Source: Bacillota bacterium
Lineage (GTDB): Bacteria > Bacillota > Clostridia > Christensenellales > Aristaeellaceae
Assembly (NCBI GenBank): GCA_023398575.1
Contig: JAEWSC010000020.1
Coordinates: 1-20,009, forward strand
Length of the DNA stretch: 20,009 nucleotides
Direction: 5' to 3'
The position numbers and the translations under genes are program-made. Below are positions 1 to 6,326 of this stretch, in pieces. Under the pieces are notes generated by a model. It was not told where the DNA came from. It saw only the letters and a list, made by a program, of their open reading frames with translations, and did not search any database. The stretch's first letter is position 1, and every line of letters starts with the position of its first letter.

Positions 1-111
1 CCATAATACCAGTGCATAACTGGTCATGGCGCTGCCAAGGGAGGAAACTGCCTGGCTGCTCCACAAAATCAAAAAGCTTTTCAGCCCGTTAAATGTATGG
101 AATGCTCTCAT
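1..111 (-). CDS. MFS transporter, N-terminal fragment (cut by window edge)
   Basis: Only the first 37 codons lie in the window, reading leftwards from ATG at 111-109. The encoded start has a short basic/polar head followed by a hydrophobic helix with W-S-S-Q-A-V-S-S-L-G-S and then S-Y-A-L-V-L-W. That is the typical first membrane segment of the major facilitator superfamily, especially the drug/macrolide-efflux-like branch (compare the usual LW-x-x-Q-x-x-S-x-x-G-S pattern). A good ribosome binding site (AGGAG on the minus strand, about 7 nt before the ATG) supports the start. It would act in the cytoplasmic membrane as a proton-driven exporter; the substrate cannot be told from this piece. 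It lies downstream of pcp on the same strand, 217 nt away, and that gap holds a promoter/operator-like sequence. Family assignment is fairly sure, function is not. Confidence 0.75.
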   Translation of the reverse strand, partial: MRAFHTFNGLKSFLILWSSQAVSSLGSAMTSYALVLW

Positions 112-125
112 AGCCTTGCTCCTTC

Positions 126-157
126 AAATCAATATGTTTTGATTTTCGGTGATGCAA
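126..157 (-). promoter_or_regulatory. Possible promoter and palindromic operator of the MFS gene
   Basis: On the minus strand TTGCAT (157-152), a 17-nt spacer and TATTGA (134-129) make a weak sigma-A-like promoter. A 7-bp inverted repeat AAATCAA-(6 nt)-TTGATTT at 126-145 covers its -10 box, just upstream of the MFS ribosome binding site. This arrangement suits repression of an efflux gene, but the repeat is short enough to arise by chance. The remainder of the 112-328 gap shows no convincing gene. Confidence 0.35.
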
Positions 158-328
158 GGCCCGATTTGGACGGGGAGTTTAAGTTACCGCTCCATGCACA
201 TCCCGTCCTTCATCAGACCATGCATAGAGCAAAGGCAATGCAAAGCTGCATAAACATCATGCCTCGTTAAATATTTATCGAAACCGGGAGAAGTGTAGCA
301 CAGAAATTGTTTATCCGCAAGGGGTAAG

Positions 329-955
329 TCAGCGATTTTGCCCTGCCAGTGCCTTTGCCACGGCAGAAATGGCAGCTTCGATCCCTCGCACAATATCACA
401 TAGCGCCATGGAGAAGCAAGGCTCCTTTTGCTTTTGCGCCTGCTCATGTAAGTAAGGTACGTGAATAAAGCCGCCTAGCATGCGGGGGTACTTTTCTGCC
501 GCCAGATGAAGCACGTGATATATCAAATGGTTACAAACAAAGGTGCCGGCGGTATTGGAAACCGACGCCGGAAAGCCGGCATCGCCAATTGCCTTTACCA
601 TGGCCTTGATGGGCAGGGTGGCAAAATAGGCTGCCGGTCCGCCGGGGATAATGGGCTGATCTACCGGCTGATTCCCTTCGTTGTCTATGATTCGGGCATC
701 ATCTATATTGATGGCTACCCGCTCCGGCGTGATGGCGGTGCGCCCGCCAGCTTGGCCCAAGCAAACCACGGCATCGGGCAGGTGCATGGCCATGGCCTCC
801 GCCGCTATTTCGGCTGACTTTGTAAACACCGTGGGTACCACAAGTTTTAGTATATCCGCCCCGTCAATCACATCCGGCAGCAATAAAACGGATTCCAGCG
901 CGGGGTTGACTGTCTCGCCGCCGAAGGGATCAAAGGCGGTGACTAGAATTTTCAT
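329..955 (-). CDS. pcp: Pyroglutamyl-peptidase I (pyrrolidone-carboxylate peptidase)
   Basis: This cytosolic cysteine peptidase (family C15) removes N-terminal pyroglutamate from peptides. The 208-residue product has the usual family length (about 200-215). It opens with the signature ILVTAFDPFGG (3-13) and carries the complete catalytic triad: Glu78 in TPERVAIN, Cys141 in AGTFVCNHL and His165 in GFIHVPYL. The spacing matches known bacterial enzymes. The start chosen is the ATG at 955, which has a GGGGG-rich ribosome binding site about 7 nt upstream; an in-frame ATG 16 codons earlier lacks one and lies upstream of the predicted -10 box. The gene is transcribed leftwards from its own promoter (975-1003), divergent from the rRNA methyltransferase gene. 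Nothing is missing or unusual. Confidence 0.96.
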   Translation of the reverse strand: MKILVTAFDPFGGETVNPALESVLLLPDVIDGADILKLVVPTVFTKSAEIAAEAMAMHLPDAVVCLGQAGGRTAITPERVAINIDDARIIDNEGNQPVDQPIIPGGPAAYFATLPIKAMVKAIGDAGFPASVSNTAGTFVCNHLIYHVLHLAAEKYPRMLGGFIHVPYLHEQAQKQKEPCFSMALCDIVRGIEAAISAVAKALAGQNR

Positions 956-974
956 GGTATACCCCCTTTGCTCG

Positions 975-1003
975 ATTATATAGCGAGGGTGTGCTGCGCG
1001 CAA
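975..1003 (-). promoter_or_regulatory. Sigma-A-like promoter of pcp
   Basis: On the minus strand TTGCGC (1003-998), a 17-nt spacer and a perfect TATAAT (980-975) lie just upstream of the pcp ribosome binding site. The predicted transcript start is near 968, giving a very short leader of about 13 nt. Confidence 0.65.
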
Positions 1004-1038
1004 GATAAGTATAACGCCGAATATATATACATCGACCT

Positions 1039-1066
1039 TTTACAATCGTCGATTTTGTGGTAAAAT
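1039..1066 (+). promoter_or_regulatory. Sigma-A-like promoter with extended -10 for the rRNA methyltransferase gene
   Basis: TTTACA (1039-1044), a 16-nt spacer and TAAAAT (1061-1066) with TGG just before the -10 (extended -10 element, 1058-1060). It points towards the methyltransferase gene that starts at 1146. Confidence 0.65.
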
Positions 1067-1145
1067 ATGTCTTGTTCAGTTTGAATCTAAGGCCTCCGCC
1101 CGCGGGTGAAGTGCCCTCTTAATGAAGGACAAAGAAGGATTTATC

Positions 1146-2306
1146 ATGGAAGTAAACCTCGTCTGTCAAGCCAAGGAGTCTGGGTGCGGAGGCTGTCCGC
1201 TTTTAAACCTTTCTTACACGGAGCAATTAAAGAAAAAGCAGACATTTGCAAAAAAGCACCTGTCCACCTTTGGCAAGCCCAAGCCCATTATAGGCATGGA
1301 GGACCCATACCATTACCGGAACAAAGCGATTGCTACCTATGCTATGGAAAAAGGCGAGTTGGTTTCTGGTATCTACCGGGAAGGCAGTCACCGGGTGGTG
1401 CCTGTATCGAATTGTCTATTGCACGCACCACAAACGGATGAAGCATTGGCCGCTGTATTGAATACCGCCAGAGAGTTGAATGTCAAGGCTTACGATGAGG
1501 ACAGGCATACAGGCGTTTTGCGCCATGCGCTGGTGCGCCGTGGGCATACATCCGGCCAGATGATGGTTGTTTTGGTGACCGCAACAGGTCATCTTCCTGC
1601 AAAAGAAGAATTTGTCAAGCGGCTGATATCAAAATGCCCTGACATTGTGACAGTCGTGCAGAACATAAATCCCCGTCAGACAAGCGCTGTGCTGGGCTTT
1701 GTAGAGCATGTGCTGTATGGCCCAGGGAAAATTGAAGATACCTTGTGCGGACTGAAATTCTTAATTTCATCCCGCTCCTTTTACCAGGTTAACAGCATTC
1801 AAACCGAGGTGCTGTATAACGAGGCCATCCGCCTTGCCGATTTAAAGGGGGATGAAACCATTATTGACGCCTATTGCGGCATTGGCACGTTAACGTTATG
1901 CGCCGCCCAAAGGGCTGGACAGGCTATAGGCATAGAGGTGAACCCCTCCGCCGTTACCAACGCTATACGCAACGTGAAAAACAATCATATGGATAATGCT
2001 GATTTTATCAAGGGCGATGCCGGGCTTGTCATGTCGGACATGGCGCAAATGGGCAAGACAGCCGACGTGGTATTTATGGATCCGCCACGCGCCGGCGCCA
2101 GTGAGGAATTTATTTGGTCTGTCAGCGCCTTGGCGCCTAAAAAGATTGTGTATATTTCTTGCAATGTGGAAACGCAAGCGCGAGATTTAAAGCTGCTTCA
2201 CCACAGGGGATACAGGGTCAAAGCGATCCAACCGGTGGATATGTTCCCACATACGGAGCATGTGGAGTGCGTGGTACTTTTGTCAAGGGTAGAAAAACAG
2301 GAGTAG
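1146..2306 (+). CDS. rlmD: 23S rRNA (uracil-5-)-methyltransferase, RumA/RlmD/RlmCD family
   Basis: It transfers a methyl group from SAM to C5 of a uridine in 23S rRNA. The 386-residue protein has the family's [4Fe-4S] cysteine set near the N-terminus (Cys7, Cys14, Cys17, with Cys90 as the likely fourth ligand), FYQVN (212-216), the SAM-binding motif DAYCGIGT (241-248), DPPR (312-315), the catalytic nucleophile Cys339 in YISCN, and the general-base region TEHVE (370-374). It has no N-terminal TRAM RNA-binding domain and begins directly at the iron-sulfur cluster region, as in the shorter RlmC-type proteins, so the exact target uridine (747 or 1939, or both) is uncertain. The start at 1146 has AAGGA 6 nt upstream; an in-frame ATG at 1122 has no ribosome binding site. 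Confidence 0.93.
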   Translation: MEVNLVCQAKESGCGGCPLLNLSYTEQLKKKQTFAKKHLSTFGKPKPIIGMEDPYHYRNKAIATYAMEKGELVSGIYREGSHRVVPVSNCLLHAPQTDEALAAVLNTARELNVKAYDEDRHTGVLRHALVRRGHTSGQMMVVLVTATGHLPAKEEFVKRLISKCPDIVTVVQNINPRQTSAVLGFVEHVLYGPGKIEDTLCGLKFLISSRSFYQVNSIQTEVLYNEAIRLADLKGDETIIDAYCGIGTLTLCAAQRAGQAIGIEVNPSAVTNAIRNVKNNHMDNADFIKGDAGLVMSDMAQMGKTADVVFMDPPRAGASEEFIWSVSALAPKKIVYISCNVETQARDLKLLHHRGYRVKAIQPVDMFPHTEHVECVVLLSRVEKQE

Positions 2307-2365
2307 AAATGGCGTTAATCGTAATAATCTGTTTGTATAGATAAATGAAAGGGGGCAGAAGTAGG

Positions 2366-2851
2366 ATGGTCATTGTTTTCGCATCAAAGACGGGTTTTAC
2401 CAAGAGGTACGCCTACATTCTCGGCGCAAAGACAGGACTTAAGGTGTTCCCTGTAAAAGAGCTTTCCAAGGTTCACCCAGGCGAAGAAATCATTTTTCTG
2501 GGCTGGATGAAGGTCGGGAAGATACAGGGTTTTGATAAACTGGCAAAGCACAAAGTTAGAGCTGTTTGCGGATCAGGTACCGGAAGAACCGCTGAACCAG
2601 ATACCCAAACAGTGATCGCAAGGAATAAAATAGAGGGCATACCGTTTTTTTATCTGCGCGGCGGCTGTTTCCCCTTAAGGGAAATAAAGGGCCTGGATAA
2701 AATCATGCTGTCTATGTTTGTAAAAGTGCTGAAGCGCCGGCAGGATAAAGATGAAAAGCAAGAGGAAGCCATCTCCATTATAGTAAACGGTTTTGACGGC
2801 GTAAAAGAAGAAAATCTCCAGCCTGTGCTGGAATGGCTTGATGCGAGATAA
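2366..2851 (+). CDS. Flavodoxin-fold protein
   Basis: A 161-residue protein opening with VIVFASKTGFTKRYA, the flavodoxin beta-strand plus phosphate-binding loop (S-K-T-G-x-T) that grips the FMN phosphate. The middle holds EEIIFLGW-M-K-V-G and an FFYLRGGCFP segment, consistent with the flavodoxin-like domain proteins of Clostridia (relatives of the flavodoxin_5/HemG group). The likely role is electron transfer or an FMN-dependent reductase; the partner is unknown. A second in-frame ATG at 2345 has no ribosome binding site; the one at 2366 follows AAAGGGGG at a rather long distance. The SDR gene follows 12 nt later, so the two are probably co-transcribed. The fold is well supported, the function is not. 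Confidence 0.8.
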   Translation: MVIVFASKTGFTKRYAYILGAKTGLKVFPVKELSKVHPGEEIIFLGWMKVGKIQGFDKLAKHKVRAVCGSGTGRTAEPDTQTVIARNKIEGIPFFYLRGGCFPLREIKGLDKIMLSMFVKVLKRRQDKDEKQEEAISIIVNGFDGVKEENLQPVLEWLDAR

Positions 2852-2863
2852 AGGAGGGCTTGT

Positions 2864-3652
2864 ATGAAAAATGTTGTGATAACGGGAAGTACACGAGGCA
2901 TTGGTTTTGCCATGGCAGCAGAGTTTCTGCGGGCTGGCTGCAATGTTACACTGTCTGGCAGGGGCGAAGCCCTTGCACAGGCAGCTCGTGCTGGACTGAC
3001 GCCTTTTGAGGGGAAGTATATCTATATCCCATGCAACGTTCAGGAAAAGGATAGTCTGCAGAAGCTATGGGACGCTTCCATTTTGCAATGGGGGAGCATC
3101 GATATATGGATCAATAACGCCGGACAAAACACACCATACATGCTTTCGTGGGAAACAGGTGAAGCCTACACCGAAAATATTATTCGCACCAATATTGCCG
3201 GTATGATATACGGTTCACAGATTGCGGCGGCGGGAATGATAAAACAGGGGCAGGGCGCGATTTACAGCATGGAGGGACTTGGGTCCAATAACATGATACA
3301 AGCAAAAACGATATTGTACGGCACTACCAAGTGTGCATTAACGTATTTTATGAAAGGGCTTGCCAAGGAACTGGAAGGCACAGGTGTGATGGCGGGACGG
3401 TTATCGCCAGGCATGATGCTGACTGATTTTATCACCAAAGCGCCTGATGGCGAGCGGTCTGAGGTCGTTGAGGAAGATAAGTTTAGAAGGATATTCAACA
3501 TATTGGCTGATAAACCAGAAACGGTCGCCAAGTATTTCATACCGAGAATGCTTGGCAACCAAAGGAACAACATACAAATTTCTTGGCTGACGAACCGAAA
3601 AGCTGCGTGGCGGTTTTTAACGGCTGGTCTCCGCAAGGGCAGGTTAATTTAA
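2864..3652 (+). CDS. Short-chain dehydrogenase/reductase (SDR), NAD(P)-dependent
   Basis: A cytosolic oxidoreductase of 262 residues with a classical SDR layout: cofactor loop TGSTRGIG (7-14), NNAG (84-87), a substrate-side serine in the stretch IYSMEGLGSN (Ser135 or Ser141), and the catalytic Tyr152/Lys156 in LYGTTK. The S-M-E-G-L-G-S pattern before Y-G-T-T-K recalls the SDR branch that includes plant chlorophyll b reductases (NYC1/NOL) and their uncharacterised bacterial relatives; the substrate here is unknown. A strong ribosome binding site (AAGGAGGG) precedes the ATG. It sits 12 nt behind the flavodoxin-like gene, suggesting a shared transcript, and its stop codon overlaps that of the convergent azoreductase-like gene by 4 nt, leaving no room for a terminator between them. 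Confidence 0.9.
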   Translation: MKNVVITGSTRGIGFAMAAEFLRAGCNVTLSGRGEALAQAARAGLTPFEGKYIYIPCNVQEKDSLQKLWDASILQWGSIDIWINNAGQNTPYMLSWETGEAYTENIIRTNIAGMIYGSQIAAAGMIKQGQGAIYSMEGLGSNNMIQAKTILYGTTKCALTYFMKGLAKELEGTGVMAGRLSPGMMLTDFITKAPDGERSEVVEEDKFRRIFNILADKPETVAKYFIPRMLGNQRNNIQISWLTNRKAAWRFLTAGLRKGRLI

Positions 3653-4293
3653 AACAGCTTTCCTATAAGTTGTGGTATTGCGTCTACCGCAGACTTTATT
3701 GCGCACTGCCTTTCTTCTTCTGTATCCCCCGTGCCGTCTGCCAATAGCTCGTCAAAGGTATGGATACCAATGAATTTCATAATGTCATGCACGTAGTTCA
3801 GCCCTTTTGAAAGCGCCGGTTTCAGTATCCAGGGAATACTGGCCCCGGAAGACTGAACATAAATGAATACCCTCTCCTTATCATTCAATAAGCCGTGGGG
3901 TTTATTGTTTTCAAAAGAGATTGTCTTGCCGGTCTGGATAATGCAATCCAGATACTCCTTTACAGGTGCCGGAAATGATAAGCTCCACATCGGTGCGGCT
4001 AGCACATAGATGTCGGCTGCCCGAAACTGGTCGCAGAGCCGTTCTATTGTAGCAACCTCCTTTTGCTCTTCCGATGTAAGCTTGCTTCGGGCTTGAGAAC
4101 TGACAATTGCGCTTCTGCTTTCAAAATAGCAACCTTTTAACTGCGGTATATGATCTTCATACAGATTCAGCTCTTCCAGTTTCGCATCAGATACTTTTTC
4201 TAAAATAGCATTGACCAGTTTTCGGCTTACCATCCGGCTGGTTGATTGTTGTTCGTCCTTGGAGTTTGCGATAATGTATAGCAGCTTTTTCAT
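3649..4293 (-). CDS. FMN-dependent NADH-azoreductase-like protein (flavodoxin_2 fold)
   Basis: The 214-residue product begins KKLLYIIANSKDEQQSTS and then ELNLYEDHIPQL, the usual start of the AzoR/NAD(P)H quinone oxidoreductase family. APMWSLSFPAPVKEYLD around the middle matches the FMN-binding P-M-(Y/W)-x-x-x-x-P-A-x-(L/V)-K loop. Such enzymes reduce quinones, azo dyes or nitro compounds by two electrons with bound FMN. The start is taken as ATG at 4293, which has AAAGGTG about 6 nt upstream; a GTG three codons earlier overlaps that ribosome binding site. It is transcribed leftwards from the 4294-4443 gap and converges on the SDR gene with overlapping stop codons. The family is clear, the physiological substrate is not. 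Confidence 0.85.
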   Translation of the reverse strand: MKKLLYIIANSKDEQQSTSRMVSRKLVNAILEKVSDAKLEELNLYEDHIPQLKGCYFESRSAIVSSQARSKLTSEEQKEVATIERLCDQFRAADIYVLAAPMWSLSFPAPVKEYLDCIIQTGKTISFENNKPHGLLNDKERVFIYVQSSGASIPWILKPALSKGLNYVHDIMKFIGIHTFDELLADGTGDTEEERQCAIKSAVDAIPQLIGKLF

Positions 4294-4380
4294 ATATCTC
4301 ACCTTTGCTTGATTTTGATCCGAAAGCTATTATGCGCTTTTTCAATGACGATAATCCCCCCATTCCTTTGAGAGAGGGTA

Positions 4381-4410
4381 TTGATTTATGATGTCAGGCA
4401 GATGTAAAAT
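4381..4410 (+). promoter_or_regulatory. Possible promoter of the dus gene
   Basis: TTGATT (4381-4386), an 18-nt spacer and TAAAAT (4405-4410) lie 34 nt before the dus start codon. The spacing is slightly long and there is no further support. Confidence 0.4.
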
Positions 4411-4443
4411 CAAAATGGACTTATGCAGAAAGCAGGCTGATAG

Positions 4444-5406
4444 ATGAAATTTTACTTCGCCCCTTTAGAAGGATTGGCCGGATATATTTATCGAAAAGCA
4501 CATCATGCATTCTTTCCCAAAGGCATCAATAAATACTTTTCACCGTTCATTATTGCTAATCAAGGTGACGGCTTTAAAACACGGGATATGAATGATATAT
4601 TACCGGAAAACAATCAGGGGATCGAACTGGTTCCCCAATTATTAACCAATAGGGCAGAGGATTTTGTTCATACGGCAAAGAGAATCAAGGCACTGGGGTA
4701 TAACCAGATCAATTTAAATCTGGGCTGCCCATCGGGAACGGTGGTTTCAAAAGGCAGGGGAGCAGGATTTCTTGCAAAAAGAGCGGAACTTGATGTGTTT
4801 TTAGATGCCATTTTCAGCCGTCAGGTCACTGGGATATCCATCAAAACGAGGCTAGGGAAGGAGCGGCCGGAAGAGTTTCTTGAACTGATCGAAATATACA
4901 ACAAATACCCCATGGAAGAATTGATCATACACCCCAGGGTTCAAACCGACTACTATAAAAACAAGCCTAATATGGAAGCTTTTGCGGCGGCCTTTCACAA
5001 AAGCAAAAACCCGGTTTGCTATAATGGCGATCTGTTTTCGCTTGAGGAGTATAATGGGTTTTTGGCAAGCCATCCAGACGTAGAAACAGTCATGCTTGGC
5101 AGGGGGCTATTGATGAATCCAAGCCTTGTCCAGGAGCTTTTGTATGATATCAAACTGGATAAGCATGTGCTGAAAAACTTTCACGATGCGATATTGGAGG
5201 GCTATACGAAAATACTCTTTGGGGATAAGAACATTTTGTATAAAATGAAGGATGTTTGGAGCTACATGGCATTGATATTTTCAGACCATGCAAAACACCT
5301 AAAGAGAATCAAAAAAGCGCAAAGCCTGAACGATTATCAGGATGCTGTTTCACGGTTATTCAACGAGTCGAATATTGTTCACAAGGATAAGGAGTTGGTT
5401 AAATGA
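4444..5406 (+). CDS. dus: tRNA-dihydrouridine synthase (Dus family)
   Basis: An FMN enzyme that reduces uridine to dihydrouridine in tRNA using NADPH. The 320-residue protein starts with FAPLEGLAGYIYR (the family's APM-x-G-x-T-x-x-x-F region) and has the catalytic cysteine Cys95 in NLNLGCPSGTV followed by K-G-R-G-A-G. It also has IKTRLG (133-138) with the FMN/RNA-contacting lysine, the histidine of IIHPRVQ (His163) and the flavin-phosphate loop MLGRGLLMNP. The length is normal. The ribosome binding site is weak (AGG about 8 nt before the ATG). The last four bases (ATGA) are shared with the start of the S51-type gene, so the two are translationally coupled. Which tRNA position it modifies cannot be read from the sequence. 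Confidence 0.94.
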   Translation: MKFYFAPLEGLAGYIYRKAHHAFFPKGINKYFSPFIIANQGDGFKTRDMNDILPENNQGIELVPQLLTNRAEDFVHTAKRIKALGYNQINLNLGCPSGTVVSKGRGAGFLAKRAELDVFLDAIFSRQVTGISIKTRLGKERPEEFLELIEIYNKYPMEELIIHPRVQTDYYKNKPNMEAFAAAFHKSKNPVCYNGDLFSLEEYNGFLASHPDVETVMLGRGLLMNPSLVQELLYDIKLDKHVLKNFHDAILEGYTKILFGDKNILYKMKDVWSYMALIFSDHAKHLKRIKKAQSLNDYQDAVSRLFNESNIVHKDKELVK

Positions 5407-6065
5407 AATTTCTGCTTACCTCCGCGGGGATTAAGAACGAAAGTATTCATAACACATTGGTTGACATGCTGAGAAAGCCTATTTCGGAATGCAGCGCGCT
5501 TTGTATTCCTACCGCAATATACGCCATACCCGGCGGCCCAGGCCATGCCTGGCAGTTTTTTAGTGGACAAGCCACGACGCCCATGTGTGAACTGGGCTGG
5601 AAGTCTATGGGGGTGCTGGAGCTGACGGCGCTGCCCAGCATTGATAAAGCGCTATGGGTTCCCGTGGTCAAGGAGACCGATGTTCTGCTGGTCAATGGCG
5701 GCGACCCCTTGTATCTGTGCTACTGGATGCGTGAATCCGGCTTGGCTGATCTCTTGCCGTCGCTGCGGGCGGTATATGTAGGCTTAAGCGCCGGGAGCAT
5801 GGTGATGGCCCCCAAGATCGGACAATTCTTTGTTGGCTGGACGCCGCCCAGCGGGGATGACGAGACGCTGGGGCTCGTTGACTTTTCCATTTTTCCGCAC
5901 TTGGATCATGAGGAACTGCCGCATAACACCATGGCGGCGGCAGAGCAATGGGCGGCCGAGTTGCCTGGACAGGCGTACGCAATTGATGATCAAACCGCTA
6001 TCAAGGTGGTTGACGGGAAAGTTGATGTGATTTCCCAGGGGCATTGGAAACGGTTCTCGCGGTGA
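5403..6065 (+). CDS. Peptidase S51 / peptidase E-like protein
   Basis: A 220-residue protein of the S51 family, whose known members are Asp-specific dipeptidases (PepE) or cyanophycinase-like enzymes with a class I glutamine-amidotransferase-like fold. The nucleophile-elbow serine is Ser129 in VGLSAGSM. VLLVNGGDPLYL (94-105) is the conserved strand-turn before it, and FPHLDHE (164-170) supplies the likely catalytic histidine. It starts inside the dus stop codon (ATGA overlap, 5403-5406), so it is expressed with dus, although the functional link is unclear. It has no signal peptide and is cytosolic. The substrate is inferred only at family level. Confidence 0.88.
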   Translation: MKFLLTSAGIKNESIHNTLVDMLRKPISECSALCIPTAIYAIPGGPGHAWQFFSGQATTPMCELGWKSMGVLELTALPSIDKALWVPVVKETDVLLVNGGDPLYLCYWMRESGLADLLPSLRAVYVGLSAGSMVMAPKIGQFFVGWTPPSGDDETLGLVDFSIFPHLDHEELPHNTMAAAEQWAAELPGQAYAIDDQTAIKVVDGKVDVISQGHWKRFSR

Positions 6066-6166
6066 CAATACGCGGCGTGATCCTCAAGTACACCATCTGA
6101 ATTGCGCAAAGATGTCCACCGTGGCTTTGGCATGAGGCAGTATGCTGAACAAGCATAAAAAATTGT

Positions 6167-6195
6167 TTGATTATTGTATTACCTTGTGCTATAGT
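6167..6195 (+). promoter_or_regulatory. Promoter of the fluoride-riboswitch leader
   Basis: TTGATT (6167-6172), a 17-nt spacer and TATAGT (6190-6195), with TGC just before the -10 (extended -10). The predicted transcript start, about 6202, falls a few bases before the first stem of the aptamer, which supports both calls. Confidence 0.75.
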
Positions 6196-6205
6196 GCGTC
6201 ATTAA

Positions 6206-6268
6206 GGGAATGAAGTTCTCCCAGTGCTGATAAAAAAGCCAAACCGCTTTTAAGCTGATGACTTCTGC
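6206..6268 (+). promoter_or_regulatory. Fluoride riboswitch (crcB motif) aptamer
   Basis: The leader matches the crcB/fluoride aptamer. The first stem is GGGA (6206-6209) with TCCC (6219-6222), closing the loop ATGAAGTTC. The conserved AAACCGC (6241-6247) opens the second stem GCT(T)/(A)AGC (6246-6255), followed by CTGATGACTTCTGC. Loop bases GAAGT (6212-6216) pair with ACTTC (6261-6265) to make the diagnostic pseudoknot. Known members bind fluoride through Mg2+ and switch on detoxification genes. The unusual part is the linker between the first stem and AAAC, 18 nt (6223-6240) where most are a few bases. The gene it controls is the antiporter at 6327; Na+/H+-type antiporters are an established fluoride-riboswitch target class. 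Confidence 0.9.
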
Positions 6269-6300
6269 AATTATTTGGTTGCGGAAGTGTAGGCTTTTTT
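6252..6300 (+). terminator. Intrinsic terminator, expression platform of the fluoride riboswitch
   Basis: ACTTCTGCAA (6261-6270) pairs with TTGCGGAAGT (6279-6288), 10 bp with one T-G pair. The stem extends through AAGCT (6252-6256) with GGCTT (6292-6296) and ends in a run of six T (6295-6300). The 5' arm contains the aptamer's pseudoknot strand and the 3' half of its second stem, so the ligand-bound aptamer and the terminator exclude each other. This is the classical logic of fluoride turning transcription on. Confidence 0.85.
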
Positions 6301-6326
6301 ACATTTCTGCAAAAAGGAGAAGGTGT

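Noticed and set aside
184..447. An 87-codon minus-strand reading frame overlapping the 3' end of pcp
   Set aside because: It lies in another frame of pcp for much of its length, has no ribosome binding site and shows no family pattern.
6149..6166. Hairpin TATGCT-GAACA-AGCATA followed by AAAAAA, considered as a terminator of the S51 gene
   Set aside because: The run after the stem is A, not T, on the plus strand, and on the minus strand the T-run precedes the stem, so it is not an intrinsic terminator in either direction.
6258..6326. In-frame ATG at 6258 as start of the antiporter
   Set aside because: It lies inside the riboswitch terminator, has no ribosome binding site, and the added residues are not membrane-like; ATG 6327 has GGAG at 7 nt.
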